The notes under the pieces are model-generated. The model made no database searches, was not told the origin of the DNA, and was given only the letters and a program-made list of their open reading frames with translations. Positions 56,628-64,000 of a stretch of DNA of 64,000 nt are shown piece by piece. A program made the position numbers and the translations under genes. Positions within the stretch are counted from its first letter, which is position 1. Each line of letters starts with the position of its first letter. This stretch comes from Streptococcus sp. 596553 (GTDB taxonomy: Bacteria; Bacillota; Bacilli; Lactobacillales; Streptococcaceae), in contig NZ_OXCQ01000003.1 of assembly GCF_900411395.1 (NCBI RefSeq), forward strand, positions 62,001 to 126,000, given 5' to 3'.

Positions 56628-57503
56628 CTATTTTCCTCTCTCAGCCATGAGAATTTGGATTTCATTTTCATTAATACCAACCATGGCTTCTCCTAAATCT
56701 TCAGAGATTTGAGCTAGGATTTGAGGATTTCGGAAATTGGTTACTGCTTTGACAATGGCACTCGCTCGTTTAACAGGATCTCCTGACTTAAAAATACCTG
56801 AACCGACAAAGACGCCCTCTGCCCCTAATTGCATCATCAGCGCAGCATCTGCTGGCGTTGCAACGCCTCCAGCTGCGAAGTTTACAACTGGCAATTTCCC
56901 ATGTTCATGGACATATTGAACCAATTCTACAGGAACTTGCAAGTCCTTGGCAGCAACATAAAGTTCGTCCTCACGTAGGTTTTGAATTCGGCGAATTTCC
57001 TGATTCATCATACGCATATGACGAACAGCTTGGACGATATCCCCTGTCCCCGGTTCTCCTTTTGTACGAATCATAGAAGCACCTTCAGCGATACGACGCA
57101 AGGCTTCACCCAAGTCCTTAGCCCCACAGACAAAAGGAACTTGGAATTCTTTCTTGTCCACATGGAAACGGTCGTCAGCTGGCGATAGAACTTCACTCTC
57201 ATCGATATAGTCAATTTCAATAGCCTCTAAAATCTGAGCTTCCACAAAATGCCCGATTCTGACCTTAGCCATTACTGGAATACTAACCGCTTCTTGGATT
57301 TCCTTAATCATCTTTGGATCACTCATGCGGGAAACGCCACCAGCTGCACGAATATCAGCTGGAATCCGTTCCAAGGCCATCACAGCTGCCGCACCAGCAG
57401 CCTCTGCAATACGGGCCTGTTCAGGGTTCTGAACGTCCATGATTACACCGCCCTTGAGCATCTGTGCCAAGTTTTTATTTAATTCATAACGATTTTCAGT
57501 CAT
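56628..57503 (-). CDS. pdxS: Pyridoxal 5'-phosphate synthase subunit PdxS
   Basis: A 291-residue TIM-barrel enzyme making PLP from ribose-5-phosphate, glyceraldehyde-3-phosphate and ammonia. The active-site Lys lies in VMAKVRIGH and the second in the [16 protein letters not shown] region; [12 protein letters not shown] and [16 protein letters not shown] are conserved. Works in a complex with PdxT. Confidence 0.97.
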   Translation of the reverse strand: MTENRYELNKNLAQMLKGGVIMDVQNPEQARIAEAAGAAAVMALERIPADIRAAGGVSRMSDPKMIKEIQEAVSIPVMAKVRIGHFVEAQILEAIEIDYIDESEVLSPADDRFHVDKKEFQVPFVCGAKDLGEALRRIAEGASMIRTKGEPGTGDIVQAVRHMRMMNQEIRRIQNLREDELYVAAKDLQVPVELVQYVHEHGKLPVVNFAAGGVATPADAALMMQLGAEGVFVGSGIFKSGDPVKRASAIVKAVTNFRNPQILAQISEDLGEAMVGINENEIQILMAERGK

Positions 57504-57610
57504 TTCTTTATCCTCATCATTTGTATTGGTAGCTACTATTTCATTTTAAGTTAGATTAGAAGGAATCACAAGATAAAAAATGGATAATTGTATGGGTACA
57601 CATTGACTAA

Positions 57611-57646
57611 AAAAACTATCTGACCTTAACTTAAGGCCAGATAGCT
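57611..57646 (-). terminator. Terminator of nox
   Basis: On the minus strand AGCTATCTGGCCTT pairs with AAGGTCAGATAGT, followed by TTTTTTT. Confidence 0.8.
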
Positions 57647-57655
57647 CATCAAATT

Positions 57656-59035
57656 TTATTTTTCAGCTGTAAGGGCAGCCATTGTGATGTAGTTGTATGG
57701 TTTGTTGAAGTGTGGCAAGAAGAAGAGGTCTGTCAATGCCAATTTATCAATTGTAACATGCTCTTGGATAGCAAGTGAGAACATATGGATTCCCATACTG
57801 ATAGCAGAATCACGTGATACCATTTGAGCGCCAAGAATTTCACGACTATCTTTATCAAAGACAATCTTGATTGCTACTTCATGGTTATCATGTTTCATGA
57901 ATTCTGGTTTTTGAAGATCGTTAAAGCCTGTTTCAGTCGCATTGTAACCTGCAGCTTTCGCTTTTTCAAGAGTCAAACCAGTTGAAACCATGTGAAGACC
58001 ATAGATTGAGATACCGTTTGAACCTTGCACACCGATTCCTTCCAATTCATGTCCACAAGCATTGTAGGCACCAACAATACCAGTACGAACAGCATTTGAA
58101 GCAAGGGCAATGTAGCTAGTGTCTTTACGAGCATTATCATAGACAGTCGCACAGTCACCAACTGCAAATACACCTGGAATTGATGTTTCTTGTTTCTTGT
58201 CTACAAGGAAGGCACCGTTGCGGAAGAGTTCAATCTTACCATCAGCAAGAGCTGTATTTGGACGGAAACCAACCGCAAGAACAACCATATCCACATCAAA
58301 TGTTTCTTTGTCTGTTACCAAACGTTCTACTTTTCCATCACCTTGGATAGCTTTTACTGTTTGACCAAGCGCCAAGCGGATGTTGTGGTCTTCCAAGTTC
58401 TTAGCCATCATTTGTGTGAAGTCCTTGTCATAGTAACCGTTCAAGACAGTATCTACGATGTCAACAAGGATAACTTCTTTTCCAAGACGCTCGAAGGCTT
58501 CAGCAAGTTCAACACCGATATAACCACCACCAACAACAGCGATGCGCTCTAGGTGCTTGCTCTTGTCAGCAAGTTTTTCGATGACTTCTTCTGCATTTTG
58601 GTACAATTTCACGAATTGTACGTTTTCAAGAGTTGCTTTAAATTCGCGGTTTCCTTTAACAATTTCAACACCTTCGATTGGTGGCAAGATTGGTGTAGAA
58701 CCTGTAGCGAAAATCAATTTTTCGTATGATTCTTTGTGCTCTTTTCCTTCAACTTCCGCTGTAACTACTTTGTTATCATAGTCGATTGAAAGAACTGGTG
58801 AATTCATATAAACCTTAGCACCTTTAGCTTCCAATTTTTCTTTATCAGAATAGAACAAGCCTTCAGCACCGTCAATTTGTTCCCCAATCCAAAGGGCCAT
58901 TCCACATCCTAGGAAAGAGATGTTAGAGTTTTGGTCAAATACAACAATTTCGTTCTCATTTCCAAAATTATCCAACATGGTATTGATACATGCTGTACCA
59001 GCGTGGTTAGCACCGACTACAACGATTTTACTCAT
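57656..59035 (-). CDS. nox: Water-forming NADH oxidase
   Basis: A 459-residue flavoprotein of the NADH oxidase/peroxidase family that reduces oxygen to water and regenerates NAD. FAD motif [16 protein letters not shown] at the N-terminus, the redox cysteine in [14 protein letters not shown] motif [15 protein letters not shown] and [12 protein letters not shown] are intact. Its promoter carries a perfect cre site overlapping the -35. Confidence 0.95.
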   Translation of the reverse strand: MSKIVVVGANHAGTACINTMLDNFGNENEIVVFDQNSNISFLGCGMALWIGEQIDGAEGLFYSDKEKLEAKGAKVYMNSPVLSIDYDNKVVTAEVEGKEHKESYEKLIFATGSTPILPPIEGVEIVKGNREFKATLENVQFVKLYQNAEEVIEKLADKSKHLERIAVVGGGYIGVELAEAFERLGKEVILVDIVDTVLNGYYDKDFTQMMAKNLEDHNIRLALGQTVKAIQGDGKVERLVTDKETFDVDMVVLAVGFRPNTALADGKIELFRNGAFLVDKKQETSIPGVFAVGDCATVYDNARKDTSYIALASNAVRTGIVGAYNACGHELEGIGVQGSNGISIYGLHMVSTGLTLEKAKAAGYNATETGFNDLQKPEFMKHDNHEVAIKIVFDKDSREILGAQMVSRDSAISMGIHMFSLAIQEHVTIDKLALTDLFFLPHFNKPYNYITMAALTAEK

Positions 59036-59073
59036 AGAAAAATTCCTACCTTCAATTTTAAATTTACTCTACT

Positions 59074-59102
59074 AGTATAACATTTACTGTTAGCGTTTAC
59101 AA
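59074..59102 (-). promoter_or_regulatory. nox promoter with a perfect cre site on the -35
   Basis: TTGTAA (59097-59102), 17-nt spacer, TATACT (59074-59079). TTGTAAACGCTAACA (59088-59102) fits the CcpA consensus WTGNAANCGNWNNCW at every position and starts with the -35 box itself. Confidence 0.8.
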
Positions 59103-59330
59103 GTGGTTTACTATTATTTCAGGATTTTTTATCAAAAATAATTCTCCATTTATCCTGTTTTCAAGCCTCATGAATTTTATGAGCATATTTCTTGACTTTT
59201 TCCAAATTTTATTTGTGAAAAGTCTAACTTTATGGTATTCTAATAACATGAAAATAAAATGTAAGGGCTTCAATTTAGATAATTACTTGATATTACAACT
59301 TATTTTCTATAAGAGAAAGGAGTTGGTAGC

Positions 59331-60254
59331 TTGCCTCTAAGTTCACATTCCGAACGGCTAATGGGGACTACTATCACTATTTCATTAGTAGATGAGCGAG
59401 CCGATGGCTTGCTCCAAAAATCCTTTGATTTACTCAGAGAGCTAGAATACCGCTTCAATGCCAATAGTCAGAAATCGGAGTTGATGGAAATCAATCATCA
59501 AGCTGGAATAGCTCCAGTCAAAGTTCATCCAGACCTGTTTAAATTGATTTCACTTGGGTTAGAGCATAGCCTAGCACCCTCTAGCTATCTCAATATCAGC
59601 ATTGGTCCCCTAATTCAAACCTGGCGCATCGGTTTTTCAGATGCCAAAGTCGCCCAACCTCAAGAAATTGAATCGGTTCTGCCTCTAATCAATCCTCATT
59701 TTATCGAGTTAGATTCTTCTACTTCTACTGTGTTTTTAAAACAGAAAGGAATGAAGATCGATCTTGGTTGTTTAGCCAAAGGATACAGTGCGGATAAGGT
59801 TGCCCAATTTCTGAGAGAAGAGGGAGTGACATCTGCCTTAATCAATCTGGGAGGGAATATCCTGACCATTGGAAAAAATCAGGCAAGAGGAAATCAGCCT
59901 TGGCAAATAGGGATTCAAGACCCAGCCAATCCGAGGGGAAATCACTTAATGACCATTCCTGTTGTCAATCAATCTGTCGTGACTTCAGGCATTTATGAAC
60001 GTTACCTGACCGTCGATGGACAAGATTACCATCACATTTTTGACAGCCAAACAGGATACCCTGTTGAAACAGAACTCGCTAGTCTCACAATCATCTCTGA
60101 TAAATCAGTTGATGGCGAAATCTGGACAACTCGACTCTTTGGAGAAAGACCAGCTTCTATCCTCTGGCAAGTCGAAAGTTTGAAGGGCATCGAAGCCATC
60201 CTCATCGATAAGGAAGGCCACCTAAGCTGTTCTTCAGGAATTCCTACTCTATAG
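59331..60254 (+). CDS. apbE: FAD:protein FMN transferase ApbE, without signal peptide
   Basis: A 307-residue ApbE enzyme, which attaches FMN covalently to Ser/Thr of target proteins. Conserved parts: LMGTTITISL at the N-terminus, IDLGCLAKGYSADKVA, LINLGGNILTIG and YHHIFDSQTGYPVE with the metal-binding Asp. It has no signal peptide or lipobox, so it should work in the cytoplasm, unlike most ApbE lipoproteins. Start is TTG, eight bases after GAAAGGAG. It is followed by two flavin reductases, the second with a flavinylation-like C-terminal tail. Confidence 0.92.
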   Translation: MPLSSHSERLMGTTITISLVDERADGLLQKSFDLLRELEYRFNANSQKSELMEINHQAGIAPVKVHPDLFKLISLGLEHSLAPSSYLNISIGPLIQTWRIGFSDAKVAQPQEIESVLPLINPHFIELDSSTSTVFLKQKGMKIDLGCLAKGYSADKVAQFLREEGVTSALINLGGNILTIGKNQARGNQPWQIGIQDPANPRGNHLMTIPVVNQSVVTSGIYERYLTVDGQDYHHIFDSQTGYPVETELASLTIISDKSVDGEIWTTRLFGERPASILWQVESLKGIEAILIDKEGHLSCSSGIPTL

Positions 60255-60313
60255 AGACAACTGTTTCAATGGAGTTTTAAAATCGTATTATGTAAAAAGA
60301 GAAAGGAAATCTC

Positions 60314-60919
60314 ATGTTAAAACTTATTGCTATTGTTGGAACAAATTCAAAACGTTCTACAAACCGTCAATTGCTTCAATACATGCAAAAACACTTTGCT
60401 GACAAAGCTGAAATTGAACTTGTTGAAATTAAAGACATTCCTGTCTTCAACAAACCAGCTGACAAGCAAGTACCTGCTGAAATTCTGGAAATTGCTGCTA
60501 AAATTGAAGAGGCAGATGGTGTTATTATCGGTACTCCTGAGTACGACCACTCTATCCCAGCTGTTTTGATGAGCGCTCTTGCTTGGTTGTCTTATGGTAT
60601 TTACCCACTCTTGAACAAACCAATCATGATTACAGGTGCTTCTTACGGTACGCTTGGTTCATCACGTGCTCAAATGCAACTTCGCCAAATCTTGAATGCT
60701 CCAGAAATCAAAGCAAGTGTCCTTCCAGATGAATTCTTGCTTTCACATTCTCTTCAAGCCTTTAATCCAAGTGGAGATCTAGTAGATCTTGATGTTATTA
60801 AAAAACTGGATGCCACTTTTGACGACTTCCGTATCTTTGTAAAAATCACAGAAAAATTGCGCAACGCACAAGCCCTACTTCGCAAAGATGCTGAAGACTT
60901 TGACTGGGAAAATTTGTAA
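60314..60919 (+). CDS. NAD(P)H-dependent FMN reductase
   Basis: A 201-residue flavodoxin-like reductase. The phosphate-binding loop IVGTNSKRSTNRQLLQYM and the flavin-contacting GTPEYDHSIPAVLMSALAWL are typical of the FMN_red/azoreductase family. It transfers hydride from NAD(P)H to FMN or quinone-like acceptors. It lies 59 nt after apbE and 18 nt before a related longer gene. Confidence 0.92.
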   Translation: MLKLIAIVGTNSKRSTNRQLLQYMQKHFADKAEIELVEIKDIPVFNKPADKQVPAEILEIAAKIEEADGVIIGTPEYDHSIPAVLMSALAWLSYGIYPLLNKPIMITGASYGTLGSSRAQMQLRQILNAPEIKASVLPDEFLLSHSLQAFNPSGDLVDLDVIKKLDATFDDFRIFVKITEKLRNAQALLRKDAEDFDWENL

Positions 60920-60937
60920 GATAGGAGACCAAAAAGA

Positions 60938-62176
60938 ATGAAATTTGTTGGACTTGTAGGATCAAACTACGATCAATCATATAACCGTAAACTCTTGGAA
61001 TTCATCCGTCGTCACTTCAAACTCAAATTTGAATTAGAAGTTCTCGAAATTGATGAAGTTCCAATGTTTAACCAAGACGAAAAATGGGATGAAAGTTTCC
61101 AATTACGTTATTTATATAACAAAATTACTCGTGCTGATGGTGTCATTATTGCTACTCCTGAGCACAACCACACAATCTCAGCTTCTCTAAAATCGGTTCT
61201 TGAATGGCTTTCATACGAAGTTCATCCATTTGAAAACAAACCAGTTATGATTGTGGGAGCTTCTTACTACGACCAAGGTACTTCTCGTGCCCAAGTTCAC
61301 CTTCGTAAGATTCTTGACGCTCCAGGTGTCAATGCCTACACTCTTCCAGGAAATGAATTCCTTCTTGGTAAAGCCAAAGAAGCTTTTGATGTTGATGGGA
61401 ATATAACAAATGAAGGAACTGTTAATTTCCTTGAAACATGTTTAGACAACTTTGTAAAATATGTGGGAGTCGTTTCAAAATTGAAAAAACCAAAACCAAT
61501 CGCACCAGAAGATTTATATTGTACAAAACCAATCGCAACTACAATTCAAGGTGTTGACCCTGATGATCCTGAATGGGTAGAAAAAGCAGCTGAGCTTGTT
61601 GGAGCTGTTTCAGGAGATACTTACGTTAAATTAGACCACGGTATCTTGACAGTTAACCAAATTGATATGTTCTTGAAAGCAATGCCATTTGAGTTGACAT
61701 ATGCGGATGATAATAACCAATTCTTGTACTATAATAACGCCCATCAAGATCCAAATACAATGTATGGTAAACGTGTGCGCGTTCAAGCAGGTAGCCGACT
61801 AGGAACAGTACATGCTTCCCTACCACCTGAAAGAATGAAAAACGTTGAATGGGTTGTCGGTGTACTACGTAACGGAGATCAAGAATATGTCCGTACAATT
61901 GTGCCGGGAACACCTGAAGGTGTTATCAATACACATAACTACAAGGCAATGTACTATCCAGATGGTTCATATGCTGGAATCAATGAAATCATCTTCAATT
62001 TCCAACCATGGCTCGATTGGTACTTGGAAACAACTGGTCAACGTCTAGTTGGTGGAAATGCTGCAGCTCCTGCCGGAGGCCACGGTGACGCAGATGCCAC
62101 ATCTGGAGCTTCTGATGCAGGTGATGCTGGAGGTCACGGTGGTGGCGCAGACGCTACAGCTGGTGCAAGTTACTAA
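60938..62176 (+). CDS. FMN reductase fused to a PAS-like domain with a flavinylation-like tail
   Basis: A 412-residue protein. Residues 1 to about 175 are an FMN reductase related to the upstream gene (VGSNYDQSYNRKLLEF, ATPEHNHTISASLKSVLEWL). Residues about 225-350 look like a PAS_10 type domain (LTVNQIDMFLKAMPFELTYA ... EIIFNFQPWLDWY). The last 40 residues are low-complexity Gly/Ala/Asp/His with two similar units, DATSGAS (386-392) and DATAGAS (405-411). The first fits the ApbE target pattern Dxx(S/T)GA(S/T). Together with cytoplasmic ApbE two genes upstream, it may be a covalently flavinylated cytoplasmic electron carrier; this is inference. Confidence 0.85.
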   Translation: MKFVGLVGSNYDQSYNRKLLEFIRRHFKLKFELEVLEIDEVPMFNQDEKWDESFQLRYLYNKITRADGVIIATPEHNHTISASLKSVLEWLSYEVHPFENKPVMIVGASYYDQGTSRAQVHLRKILDAPGVNAYTLPGNEFLLGKAKEAFDVDGNITNEGTVNFLETCLDNFVKYVGVVSKLKKPKPIAPEDLYCTKPIATTIQGVDPDDPEWVEKAAELVGAVSGDTYVKLDHGILTVNQIDMFLKAMPFELTYADDNNQFLYYNNAHQDPNTMYGKRVRVQAGSRLGTVHASLPPERMKNVEWVVGVLRNGDQEYVRTIVPGTPEGVINTHNYKAMYYPDGSYAGINEIIFNFQPWLDWYLETTGQRLVGGNAAAPAGGHGDADATSGASDAGDAGGHGGGADATAGASY

Positions 62177-62186
62177 TGATAGTTTT

Positions 62187-62210
62187 AGGAACCATTTTGG
62201 TTCCTTTTTT
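62187..62210 (+). terminator. Terminator of the apbE-flavin reductase operon
   Basis: AGGAACC-ATTTT-GGTTCCT followed by a T-run. Confidence 0.85.
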
Positions 62211-62216
62211 AGTTAA

Positions 62217-62249
62217 AAAAGACTAGCAGTTTGTATCTGCTAGTCTTTT
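62217..62249. terminator. Terminator of the DUF896 gene
   Basis: AAAAGACTAGCAG and CTGCTAGTCTTTT pair perfectly; works in either direction. Confidence 0.8.
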
Positions 62250-62290
62250 GGTATTATTTTATCTATCCTTGTTAAAAGAAAGAATACTGA

Positions 62291-62548
62291 TTATGAATTT
62301 GGGTCATCAAGACTACGGCCATGTAACCCTTTTTCACGTTGGGCTTGGCGTAGTTTTTCTGGTGTAACATCGTTCCCTTCTTCGTCTACAATTTTGATTC
62401 CCTCAATGTGATGACGAACAGTGCGACGATAACCTTCGATGTACTCCTCACGTAGTTTGGCTTGTTCTACTTTTTCTTCTGGGGTCAAGCCTTCTGTTTT
62501 TTTCTTTTTAGCAAGTTCGTTGATACGATCAATTTTTTTAGGATCCAT
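62291..62548 (-). CDS. DUF896 (YnzC/UPF0291) family protein
   Basis: An 85-residue helical protein of the DUF896 family, recognised by [19 protein letters not shown] and the [18 protein letters not shown] segment. Cytoplasmic, function unknown. It lies 42 nt after glyS and is probably co-transcribed with it. Confidence 0.92.
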   Translation of the reverse strand: MDPKKIDRINELAKKKKTEGLTPEEKVEQAKLREEYIEGYRRTVRHHIEGIKIVDEEGNDVTPEKLRQAQREKGLHGRSLDDPNS

Positions 62549-62590
62549 GTTTCTCTCCTTTATGATAAGATTTAATCCGTTTAACAGATT

Positions 62591-64000
62591 TTATTTGGTA
62601 TTGATTTGGTTAAAACGTGCAAGTTTAGCTGCTTTCTTGGTTAATTGCGACAAGATTGCCAAACGATTTTGTCGAACAGTCTGATCTTCAGCCATAACCA
62701 TAGTATTCTCAAAGAAGGCATCGATGACAGGGCTAAGCGCAAAGAGATGTTTCAATTGTTGACTTGCAGTCCCTGACAAAACAAGTGATTCTACTGCTTC
62801 TGCCAAGGCTTTCTCTTCTTCATTTTCAAAGAGAGCTGAATCAACTGTAGCTACTACTTCTGCCTTCTCAGCCAAGTTAAAGGCACGAGAAAGTGATTCA
62901 ACAGATGGTTTAAAGTCTTCTTCCTTGCTTGCTTCTACGAGAGCACTTGCTGCTTCCAACATATCCGCCACAACAAAGTTTGAACCTGCAAGAACGGCTT
63001 CCTTGATGTCTTTTGGAGTAGATCCCATCATCTTATCAACACGAGCCTTGATAAAGTCCATAACCTCTGCCTTATTTTCATAAGTCAAGCTGTCAAATGT
63101 TAGAGCATAAAGGCTATCAATCAGCTCGTCCATAGCAATGTGCCAACCAAAAGCATCCAAGATACGAACCACACCTTGGGTCGCACGACGAAGGGCATAC
63201 GGGTCATTAGAACCTGATGGAATCAAGCCTACTGAGAAGAAACTCAAAATCGTATCCAATTTATCTGCAATGGCAAGCACTGCGCCGACCTTGCTCTCTG
63301 GAAGTTCTCCTTCGGCTGATGTAGGCATGTAGTGTTCACGAATAGCAGCTGCTACCGCTGGAGTTTCCCCAGCAAGAAGGGCATATTTTTCACCCATAAT
63401 TCCTTGAAGCTCGTCAAATTCGCCAACCATACCTGTCAACAAGTCAAACTTGTAAATGGCTGCTGCACGGGCTAGGTCAATCGTTTCATCCGCTGACAAG
63501 CCTGCTTTTTCTGCCAAGAGAATAGCAATTTGACCAGTACGAATCATGTGTTCACGAAGGGAACCAATTTTCTCATGGAAGGTCACATTGTTTAATTTTT
63601 CAACAAGGTCAGAAATAACTAATTTTTGGTCTTCACGCCAGAAGAATTCTCCGTCTTCCAAACGGGCTACCAAGACTTTTTCATTTCCTTTGATAACATT
63701 TTCCAAATGCTCTGCATTTCCGTTACGGACAGAAATAAAGTTTGGCAATAATTTACCGTCTTGATCACGAACAACAAAGTAACGTTGGTGTTCTTTCATC
63801 GAAGTCACCAAAACTTCTTCTGGAACTTCAAGGTATTTGGCATCAAAACTTCCCATAAAGGCAGTTGGGTATTCAACCAAGTTCAAGACTTCATTAAGCA
63901 AATCAGCATCAATTTCGATACGTACGCCATGTTCAGCTTCGATTACCTTGATTTGGTCAACAATCATTTGCTCACGTTCACGTGGATCTGCGATTACAAA
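62591..64000 (-). CDS. glyS: Glycyl-tRNA synthetase beta subunit, C-terminal part
   Basis: The frame is open to the right edge, so the first part of the gene is outside the window; 469 residues are visible. They match the GlyS beta subunit ([33 protein letters not shown]-type [21 protein letters not shown]) with the HD-like and anticodon-binding regions. It forms the alpha2-beta2 enzyme with GlyQ, expected just upstream. Confidence 0.96.
   Translation of the reverse strand, partial: FVIADPREREQMIVDQIKVIEAEHGVRIEIDADLLNEVLNLVEYPTAFMGSFDAKYLEVPEEVLVTSMKEHQRYFVVRDQDGKLLPNFISVRNGNAEHLENVIKGNEKVLVARLEDGEFFWREDQKLVISDLVEKLNNVTFHEKIGSLREHMIRTGQIAILLAEKAGLSADETIDLARAAAIYKFDLLTGMVGEFDELQGIMGEKYALLAGETPAVAAAIREHYMPTSAEGELPESKVGAVLAIADKLDTILSFFSVGLIPSGSNDPYALRRATQGVVRILDAFGWHIAMDELIDSLYALTFDSLTYENKAEVMDFIKARVDKMMGSTPKDIKEAVLAGSNFVVADMLEAASALVEASKEEDFKPSVESLSRAFNLAEKAEVVATVDSALFENEEEKALAEAVESLVLSGTASQQLKHLFALSPVIDAFFENTMVMAEDQTVRQNRLAILSQLTKKAAKLARFNQINTK

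Overview
The window is a contiguous stretch of a mitis-group Streptococcus chromosome (S. mitis / S. pneumoniae type). The evidence is: four BOX repeat elements, a choline-binding surface protein, a YSIRK-signal/LPXTG-anchored giant adhesin, low GC, and a gene order (pst, spx, hemW, lgt-hprK, nagB, queA, nadE, guaA, def, trxB, pdxST, nox, glyS) that I recognise from this group. No rRNA, tRNA, CRISPR array, prophage or intact insertion sequence was seen. Both ends cut genes: a MocR-like protein at the left and glyS at the right.

Layout. 1-9.7 kb: tail of a MocR-like protein, an orphan amino-acid-binding lipoprotein, the phosphate operon pstS-C-A-B-B-phoU, then spx, a UPF0223 gene, an inositol-phosphatase-family gene and rsmF. 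9.8-13.1 kb: a membrane protein, a HAD phosphatase, acyl-ACP thioesterase and hemW. 13.3-24 kb: one 10.5-kb gene for a 3516-residue wall-anchored repeat adhesin, with a 9-nt tandem repeat right at its predicted transcription start. 24.1-29.2 kb: ytxH-like and DUF948 genes, lgt-hprK, rpsU, nagB and queA. 29.8-31.7 kb: a choline-binding protein with G5-like repeats. 32.4-37.9 kb: an acetyltransferase, nadE-pncB, an XRE regulator with a membrane partner, and a U32 peptidase-family tRNA hydroxylation gene. 38.3-40.8 kb: an AT-rich island with an EcoRV-like restriction-modification system and a probable regulator. 40.8-54.8 kb: guaA, a YvoA/NagR-like GntR regulator, a drug/metabolite transporter, a serine hydrolase, cppA, hydrolases, a CapA-like protein, def, an rRNA methyltransferase, trxB and an amino-acid ABC transporter lacking a binding protein, ogt. 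54.9-64 kb: DUF1836 regulator with hemolysin III, pdxST, nox, apbE with two flavin reductases, a DUF896 gene and glyS.

How it fits together. Most of the window is housekeeping: phosphate uptake, NAD salvage, lipoprotein maturation, carbon control (HPr kinase, nagB, nox), redox balance and PLP synthesis. The accessory parts are the adhesin, the choline-binding protein and the R-M island. The items most worth follow-up are: (1) the 9-nt repeat tract at the adhesin promoter, a candidate phase-variation switch; (2) the cytoplasmic ApbE plus flavin reductases, one of which ends in a flavinylation-like tail; (3) the EcoRV-like R-M island, where two promoters carry the same operator-like sequence in the same register next to a ribbon-helix-helix-like gene whose start codon seems lost; (4) a perfect 11-bp inverted repeat over the DUF1836 promoter; (5) two genes whose -10 box lies exactly seven bases before the ATG, suggesting leaderless mRNAs.
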